Of a stretch of 27,503 nucleotides of DNA, positions 23,010 through 27,503 are shown in pieces. The DNA is from Nereida sp965655635. Lineage in GTDB: Bacteria; Pseudomonadota; Alphaproteobacteria; Rhodobacterales; Rhodobacteraceae. The stretch's first letter is position 1, and each line of letters opens with the position of its first letter. The notes beneath the pieces are model-generated. The model was given only the letters and a program-made list of their open reading frames with translations, ran no database searches and had not been told where the DNA came from. Location of the stretch: NCBI RefSeq assembly GCF_965655635.1, contig NZ_CBFHHE010000027.1, positions 1 through 27,503 on the forward strand. Reading direction: 5' to 3'. A program made the translations under genes and the position numbers.

Positions 23010-23043
23010 AAGCCCCGTGCCCAATTTTGTGCGCGGGGCTTTT
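23010..23043 (+). terminator. F0 operon terminator
   Basis: An 11-bp stem AAGCCCCGTGC/GCGCGGGGCTT (23010-23020 and 23031-23041, one G-T pair) with a 10-base loop runs into TTTT. It lies 23 bases past atpF and 9 bases before the end of the convergent GntR gene. Confidence 0.92.
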
Positions 23044-23051
23044 GTGTGTGG

Positions 23052-23819
23052 TTAGCGCTTTAATTCTTTGTCGAGGCGTTTTTGTGCGATCAACTCATGA
23101 GCTTCGCGCTTTTGATGGTTATCAAGTGCGGCTTCCACAAAATCCAAATGGGCAGTTACTGCATGGCGGGCGGCGTCAGGGTCGCGGGCTTGGACAGCTG
23201 CATTCATTGCACCGTGCTGCTTCAATAGAGTGTCACGTGTCGTGCGCTGTTTGAACATGATGCCACGGTTGTAAAACACGCCTTCTTTCAACAGATCAAA
23301 CATCGAGCGCATCATGTGAAGCATGATAATGTTGTGGCTGGCTTCGATAATGGCCATATGAAAATCTGCATCCAAACGCGCTTCGTCGGTTGAGTTACGT
23401 TTGGCGTGTGCGGCCTCCATTTTTTTATAAATTGTGTCGATAATTTTGAGGTCGGTGTCAGAGCCATGCACAGCGGCGCGTGCCGCGGCGATGCCCTCCA
23501 TGTCACGGCGAAACCGAATATAATCAAAAACGGCTTCATCGTGGCTGGCAAACAGGGACACTAAGTTCTGATTAAATGCTGATCCAAGGACCTCTGCCAC
23601 GTAGATGCCCGCGCTTGCCCGCGTCTCTAATAGCTTTTTGTCCTGCAACTCGGCCACCGCCTCACGAAGAGACGGACGTGATACGCCGAGGCGTTCGGCA
23701 AGGTCGCGCTCGGAAGGTAATCGCTCGCCTGGTCGCAGAACGCCGCGCAGAATAAGAAGTTCAATCTGGCGCACAACCGCGCCAGATAATTTCTCAGACC
23801 TGATCGGATCGAATGGCAT
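23052..23819 (-). CDS. GntR family regulator, FadR/FCD subfamily
   Basis: The 255-residue protein has an N-terminal winged helix (GERLPSERDLAERLGVSRPSLREAVAELQDKKLLETRASAGIYV, residues 31-74) and a helical FCD ligand domain (about 95-235, with DADFHMAIIEASHN). PdhR and LldR belong to this subfamily and usually sense organic acids such as pyruvate or lactate. The effector cannot be assigned. The ribosome binding site is near perfect (aaggagg, 5 bases ahead of the ATG). An inverted repeat immediately upstream suggests autoregulation. No metabolic target gene is adjacent. Confidence 0.92.
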   Translation of the reverse strand: MPFDPIRSEKLSGAVVRQIELLILRGVLRPGERLPSERDLAERLGVSRPSLREAVAELQDKKLLETRASAGIYVAEVLGSAFNQNLVSLFASHDEAVFDYIRFRRDMEGIAAARAAVHGSDTDLKIIDTIYKKMEAAHAKRNSTDEARLDADFHMAIIEASHNIIMLHMMRSMFDLLKEGVFYNRGIMFKQRTTRDTLLKQHGAMNAAVQARDPDAARHAVTAHLDFVEAALDNHQKREAHELIAQKRLDKELKR

Positions 23820-23834
23820 ATGGCCTCCTTGGAT

Positions 23835-23853
23835 TGGTCAAACAATATGACCA
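23835..23853. promoter_or_regulatory. Inverted repeat upstream of the GntR-type gene
   Basis: TGGTCA/TGACCA arms (23835-23840 and 23848-23853) with a 7-base centre are flanked by CTTGG and CCAAG. The repeat begins 16 bases before the start codon, just upstream of the ribosome binding site. TGGTC-type half-sites are common for FadR/PdhR-like proteins, so self-binding is likely. Confidence 0.55.
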
Positions 23854-23874
23854 CCAAGCAAAATTGCCAATAGA

Positions 23875-24546
23875 TCAGGCGTCAGTGGGCCGGATAATGA
23901 ATTCAACACGGCGGTTCTTAGCGCGGCCTTGGGGAGTTTCGTTGGTGGCAATGGGGCTTGTTTCGCCTTGCCCTAACGCGCGTAGACGCCGTGGCGCGAC
24001 GCCAGCATCCATCAAAACAGACGCAACCGCCTGGGCGCGACGAGTGGATAAATTAGCGTTGTATTCTTCGGACCCCGTGTCATCCGTATGACCATAAATG
24101 TCGATTGTACTGTTGGGATAGCTTTGCAGGTTGCCAGCCAAAGCACGCAGGTCTCGCTTAAGATCGGCGCGCACATCGGCGCTGTCTGTTCTAAACAAAA
24201 CATTTTGCGGCATTGTCACGATCAATTCTGAGCCCGTGTTTTCAATGGTGATACCGCTACTGGAAAAGTCATCCCGCAGATCTTGCGCTTGCCGATCAAG
24301 GCGGGCCCCGATTGCACCGCCGACACCTGCACCTATCAATGCACCAACCACCGCTTGTTCGCGGCGCTGACTACTGGTGTCGCCCTTGATCAGGCCGGTC
24401 GCCGCACCCGCAAGTGCGCCAATGACAGCGCCGTTTTTGGTGCGACGGTTCGGATCATCAGGGCTGACGACGCCCTCAAATTCCGTACAGGCGCTAAGCG
24501 ACAGCGTCGCGATTGTGCTGATCGGTAGGGTTTGCTTCAAAAACAT
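23875..24546 (-). CDS. OmpA-like peptidoglycan-binding lipoprotein
   Basis: This 223-residue outer-membrane lipoprotein resembles YiaD. The signal peptide ends in lipobox LSAC (Cys20). A glycine-zipper region follows (about 40-85: GAVIGALAGAATGLI and AVVGALIGAGVGGAIGARLD). The C-terminal OmpA domain (about 100-215) contains TIDIYGHTDDTGSEEYNANLSTRRAQAVASVL and ends NRRVEFIIRP, with the Asp and Arg that hold peptidoglycan diaminopimelate. I prefer the ATG at 24546 because GAGG lies 7 bases before it; the ATG at 24558 would add four residues without a ribosome binding site. Complementary segments overlap this site and may control translation. Confidence 0.92.
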   Translation of the reverse strand: MFLKQTLPISTIATLSLSACTEFEGVVSPDDPNRRTKNGAVIGALAGAATGLIKGDTSSQRREQAVVGALIGAGVGGAIGARLDRQAQDLRDDFSSSGITIENTGSELIVTMPQNVLFRTDSADVRADLKRDLRALAGNLQSYPNSTIDIYGHTDDTGSEEYNANLSTRRAQAVASVLMDAGVAPRRLRALGQGETSPIATNETPQGRAKNRRVEFIIRPTDA

Positions 24547-24550
24547 TGGT

Positions 24551-24598
24551 AGCCTCATTATGCATATTCTTTGGCTTCCTTGATTGAGGCTAATATGC
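24551..24598 (-). promoter_or_regulatory. Interleaved complementary segments over the OmpA-like start
   Basis: On the minus strand, GCATATT (24598-24592) can pair with AATATGC (24568-24562). The adjoining AGCCTCA (24591-24585) can pair with TGAGGCT (24557-24551). The pairings cross rather than nest, as in a pseudoknot. The second pairing covers the GAGG that serves the ATG at 24546. It is a candidate translational control element, but geometry is untested and the zero-length first connector is tight. Confidence 0.4.
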
Positions 24599-24670
24599 GT
24601 CAGAGCAGTGTGTTATCCAATATCAGTACGGATTGATGCGCCAAAATACGCCGAGGTTGCGCTACGCGTC

Positions 24671-25510
24671 CTATGTCAGCCGCGCAGTTTCATAGGCCAG
24701 CATCGCGCGCTTGACGGGAAGGCCCCAGTGATATCCCCCCAAGCCGCCTGATTTACGCAGCGCCCGGTGACATGGGATTAACCAACTGACGGGGTTGCGC
24801 CCAACTGCAGTACCAACGGCGCGGACCGCCTTTGGGCTGCCCACGGCGTGCGCGATTTCGGAGTAGGTGGTGACGTGGCCAGATGGGATCGCGAGCAGCG
24901 CCTCCCAGACTTTAATCTGAAAGGGTGCGCCCATCAGGTGCAATTTCGTGTCACCGCTTTGATTTAAGGCGGCACCTACCCATTTCTCAAGGGCGGTGGG
25001 GTTTTCAACGAAATGCGCGTGGGGCCAACGGCCAGACATGTCGCGCCATGCTGCGTCTGCACCGCAATCATCGCTGAACGCGAGGCCGCAAAGCCCGCGG
25101 TCGGTTCCCATGGCCAGTGCTTGCCCAAAAGGGGTTGCGAACCAGCCGAAACGAATGGTCAGGCCTCTTCCCTTGCGGGCAAATTCACCGGGGCTCATGG
25201 CTTCCCATTTGACAAATAGATCGTGAAGGCGGCCTGTACCAGATAACCCTACTTCAGCTGCCGTATCCAGGGTTGTGAAGTTATTGTGCAGCATGTTTTT
25301 GGCGTGACTGAGGGTCAGAAACTGTTGAAAGCGTTTGGGTGAGACACCTGCCCACTGACTGAATGTGCGCTGAAAATGCGCCGCACTCATTCCCATTTCG
25401 CTGGCGATGTCATCAAGCGATAGCTGTTTGCCGTCGTGGGAATCAATCACCTCAATGGCACGTTTGATCAGCCCGTAGTGATAGGGTTCGGATTGATCTA
25501 TCTTGGCCAT
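24671..25510 (-). CDS. AraC-type HTH fused to methylated-DNA-cysteine methyltransferase
   Basis: This 279-residue Ada-like fusion has an N-terminal AraC helix-turn-helix pair (about 15-112: LSLDDIASEMGMSAAHFQRTFSQWAGVSPKRFQQF), then an alkyltransferase domain. The domain has the active site PCHR with acceptor Cys247 (SWLIPCHRALRKSGGLGGY) and the helix-turn-helix TTYSEIAHAVGSPKAVRAVG. It removes methyl groups from O6-methylguanine in one self-inactivating step. The N-terminal Ada zinc domain, which in E. coli senses methylphosphotriesters and activates transcription, is absent. It is therefore probably a repair enzyme with a DNA-binding module rather than a full Ada regulator. Such shortened fusions are common in alphaproteobacteria. 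Confidence 0.93.
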   Translation of the reverse strand: MAKIDQSEPYHYGLIKRAIEVIDSHDGKQLSLDDIASEMGMSAAHFQRTFSQWAGVSPKRFQQFLTLSHAKNMLHNNFTTLDTAAEVGLSGTGRLHDLFVKWEAMSPGEFARKGRGLTIRFGWFATPFGQALAMGTDRGLCGLAFSDDCGADAAWRDMSGRWPHAHFVENPTALEKWVGAALNQSGDTKLHLMGAPFQIKVWEALLAIPSGHVTTYSEIAHAVGSPKAVRAVGTAVGRNPVSWLIPCHRALRKSGGLGGYHWGLPVKRAMLAYETARLT

Positions 25511-25598
25511 TTATGTGGGTCCTTGCTGCTAAGCCCTAATGCAGCGTAACCCAGATGCGCTATGGTTTGCGACCCAGTTCTTGCGGGTTTTAGGCCGC

Positions 25599-26370
25599 TC
25601 AAATGATATCGCGAATATTGAGATTTTGTGGGATAAGCCTGCGCATTAGCTTTGCCTCCCATGCGGTTAGGACGCGGCGGGGTGCTTTGTGGGTTGGATC
25701 CAAAATATCGGTTTTGGTGCTTGGGGGAATTCTAATTCGTTGGCCTTGCACATAGCCACAGCTTTCAATCCACAATCCGTTTACCATGATCAATGCATGC
25801 ATTGGCAAGACGAGAGTGTGATAAACTAAGGGCCGCGCGCTGACGTAGCGGGATACTTTTCGGCGTGACAGTGAGATGATGGGGCAAACGGCTTCTTGAA
25901 CGGAGAAGTGAATTTCAATCAGCGGATGTTGCATCATCACCATTTGCAGCGGAGCCATATAGAGCGGGTCGCTTTGCCGTGAGATGCCCCCCCTCGGGCA
26001 GGGGGAGGACAAGCGGATCGGGCAGTGGGTTGTTCTCAGTGCCGCGGGTACGCTCAATATGGCGCAAAGGCTGCAGGCCGTGATCGCGCGTCACCAGTTG
26101 ATCGCCCACCGCAAGCCACTCAACGGGTAGCTCCCCTTGTGAGGTCATTACATATGAGCCTGGCCCAAGTCCTGATAGCACGGATCGCGTCTCCCGTTTG
26201 GTATTAGAGGTCCCTTCGTAGTTACCCCCTAAGCGGCTAACAGTGCGTAAACGCGCGTCCATGCTTTCACGGTGTTTTTGCGAAAATTTTAATGGGTTGG
26301 CCGCGCTGAGGGGGCGGAGTGGGCGAAAAACCTTGCCGCGTTTGCGTACAGCGGGCATAGCTTTTGTCAT
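25599..26370 (-). pseudogene. Hint-domain protein gene, frameshifted at a G7 run
   Basis: Two overlapping minus-strand frames make one Hint (hedgehog/intein-like) domain. The first carries GLGPGSYVMTSQGELPVEWLAVGDQLVTRDHGLQPLRHIER and breaks after LPLPEGG. The second resumes ISRQSDPLYMAPLQMVMMQHPL and continues to YHTLVLPMHALIMVNGLWIESC, the usual end of the fold. The switch falls at a run of seven G (plus-strand C at 25987-25993); six G would restore one frame. Hint proteins in Roseobacters are uncharacterised, often secreted or linked to autoprocessing. The start is uncertain: ATG 26262 leaves room for the nth promoter, while ATG 26370 overlaps the nth start codon head-to-head. It may be a pseudogene, a slippage-switched gene or a sequencing error. 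Confidence 0.75.
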
Positions 26371-27013
26371 GGTAAAGCAGCTCGATTATCACACCATGCG
26401 CGAGATATTTACGCGCTTTCATGCAGCCGACCCCGAACCCAAGGGTGAGTTGGATCACGTCAATGCCTACACGCTTGTGGTGGCCGTGGCGCTGTCTGCG
26501 CAATCTACAGATGTGGGCGTGAACCGCGCGACGCGTGAGCTGTTCAAGATAGCTGACACCCCTGAAAAGATGCTGGCTTTGGGTGAAGAAGCGGTGATTG
26601 AGCACATCAAAACGATCGGGCTTTATCGCAACAAGGCCAAGAACGTCATCAAGTTGAGCCGTATTCTGGTCGAAGAGCATGGTGGCGTCGTGCCTAATTC
26701 GCGCGCGGCCCTTGAGGCGCTGCCTGGTGTTGGGCGCAAAACGGCTAATGTCGTGCTGAATATGTGGTGGGGGATGCCTACGCAGGCCGTAGATACGCAT
26801 GTTTTACGTATCGGGAACCGCACGGGCATTGCTGTTGGCAAAGATGTGGTTGCGATTGAGCGCGCAATCGAAGATCACGTGCCGGCTGACTTTCAACATC
26901 ACGCGCATCACTGGCTGATTTTACATGGCCGATACGTGTGCAAAGCGAGAAAACCCATGTGCAGCACGTGTTTGATCCGTGACCTGTGCACCTTTGAGGA
27001 CAAGAATTTATGA
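26369..27013 (+). CDS. nth: Endonuclease III (DNA glycosylase/AP lyase)
   Basis: It excises oxidised pyrimidines and nicks at the abasic site. The helix-hairpin-helix LPGVGRKTANVV contains catalytic Lys124, and AVDTHVLR contains Asp142. The iron-sulfur loop has Cys191, 198, 201 and 207 in the family's C-x6-C-x2-C-x5-C spacing. The 214-residue length and the opening MVKQLDYHTMREIFTRF match the alphaproteobacterial form. ATG 26369 is used; a longer frame from 26243 would add a basic stretch opposite the Hint gene. No good ribosome binding site is seen. Its stop overlaps the next ATG (ATGA). Confidence 0.96.
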   Translation: MVKQLDYHTMREIFTRFHAADPEPKGELDHVNAYTLVVAVALSAQSTDVGVNRATRELFKIADTPEKMLALGEEAVIEHIKTIGLYRNKAKNVIKLSRILVEEHGGVVPNSRAALEALPGVGRKTANVVLNMWWGMPTQAVDTHVLRIGNRTGIAVGKDVVAIERAIEDHVPADFQHHAHHWLILHGRYVCKARKPMCSTCLIRDLCTFEDKNL

Positions 27014-27503
27014 AAACGTACAAAGTCGTTGGCATCGGTAATGCCATTGTTGATGTGCTGACCCAATCGGATGATCAGTTTTTGGCGCATATGGGCATCG
27101 AAAAAGGCATTATGCAGCTGGTCGAGCGTGAGCGCGCCGAGACGCTTTATGGTGCGATGGACAACCGTGTCCAAGCACCTGGCGGTTCTGTCGCTAATAC
27201 GCTGGCGGGCCTAGGGAACCTTGGGTTGAAGACGGGCTTTGTGGGTCGGGTCGCTGACGATGCGCTCGGGACGTTTTACGCAGATGCGATGGAGCAGGGC
27301 GGTACAGATTTCGTAAACGCGCCCGTCGCCGGAGCAGAGGCGCCTACATCGCGGTCAATGATTTTTGTGAGCCCAGATGGTGAACGCTCGATGAACACCT
27401 ACCTGGGTGTGTCGGCAGAACTGGGTCCTGATGATCTTGCGGATGGTGTGGCTGATCAGGCAGAGATTGTGTTTCTGGAAGGCTACCTTTTCGACAAAGA
27501 TAA
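27010..27503 (+). CDS. PfkB family carbohydrate/nucleoside kinase (partial)
   Basis: The first 164 codons of a ribokinase/adenosine kinase-type enzyme run off the right edge of the window. Visible are the N-terminal strand YKVVGIGNAIVDVL (4-17), the lid region, then the family signature 1 area APGGSVANTLAGLGNLGLKTGFVGRVADDALGTFY (about 57-91). The catalytic aspartate signature lies beyond the window. Substrate (adenosine, ribose, fructose or other) cannot be fixed from this part, though GNAIVDVL and APGGSVANT resemble adenosine kinase-like members. The ATG overlaps the nth stop (ATGA at 27010-27013), so the two genes form an operon with coupled translation. Confidence 0.92.
   Translation, partial: MKTYKVVGIGNAIVDVLTQSDDQFLAHMGIEKGIMQLVERERAETLYGAMDNRVQAPGGSVANTLAGLGNLGLKTGFVGRVADDALGTFYADAMEQGGTDFVNAPVAGAEAPTSRSMIFVSPDGERSMNTYLGVSAELGPDDLADGVADQAEIVFLEGYLFDKD

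Overview
The window looks like chromosomal DNA of an alphaproteobacterium of the order Rhodobacterales (Roseobacter-like). The evidence is a MipZ-type division ATPase, split F0 genes in the order atpI-atpB-atpE-atpB'-atpF without F1 genes, an L31 protein lacking zinc cysteines, an AroQ chorismate mutase and a GNAT gene inside the ffh-rpsP-rimM-trmD block, an alphaproteobacterial initiator tRNA, and a Hint-domain gene. Genus cannot be fixed from the sequence alone.

Region by region. 1-1360: initiator tRNA-fMet followed by a decayed large serine recombinase that has lost its catalytic domain. 1360-2397: an orphan TRAP (DctP-type) binding protein. 2409-5607: divergent oxyR and katG, a peroxide-defence pair. 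5663-6310: a glutathione S-transferase. 6387-10142: an amino-acid-type ABC importer, with the binding protein divergent from an ATPase-permease-MATE exporter operon. 10143-10952: mipZ. 11135-17903: a ribosome/SRP block on the minus strand, read as ffh, a 34-codon ORF, GNAT acetyltransferase, chorismate mutase, rpsP, a 46-codon Cys-containing small protein, rimM, trmD, then rplS and rpmE. The GTPase gene rsgA is inserted on the opposite strand between trmD and rplS. 18193-20137: azoreductase with a divergent LysR regulator, then an ArsR-type regulator. 20334-22987: the F0 ATP synthase operon. 23052-25510: a GntR/FCD regulator, an OmpA-like lipoprotein and an AraC-alkyltransferase fusion, all on the minus strand. 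25599-26370: a Hint-domain gene broken at a run of seven G. 26369-27503: nth (endonuclease III), overlapping the start of a PfkB-family sugar/nucleoside kinase that runs off the window.

Most of the window is core housekeeping DNA. The accessory-looking parts are the recombinase remnant, the orphan TRAP receptor, the ABC-MATE cluster and the Hint gene. The points most worth a second look are two unlisted very small genes translationally coupled within the ffh-rpsP-rimM-trmD block, the antisense rsgA insertion with a diverged direct repeat beside it, the homopolymer frameshift in the Hint gene, interleaved complementary segments over the ribosome binding site of the OmpA-like gene, and several clean inverted repeats in regulator upstream regions. 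I found no CRISPR array, no intact mobile element and no clearly new multi-gene defence system.
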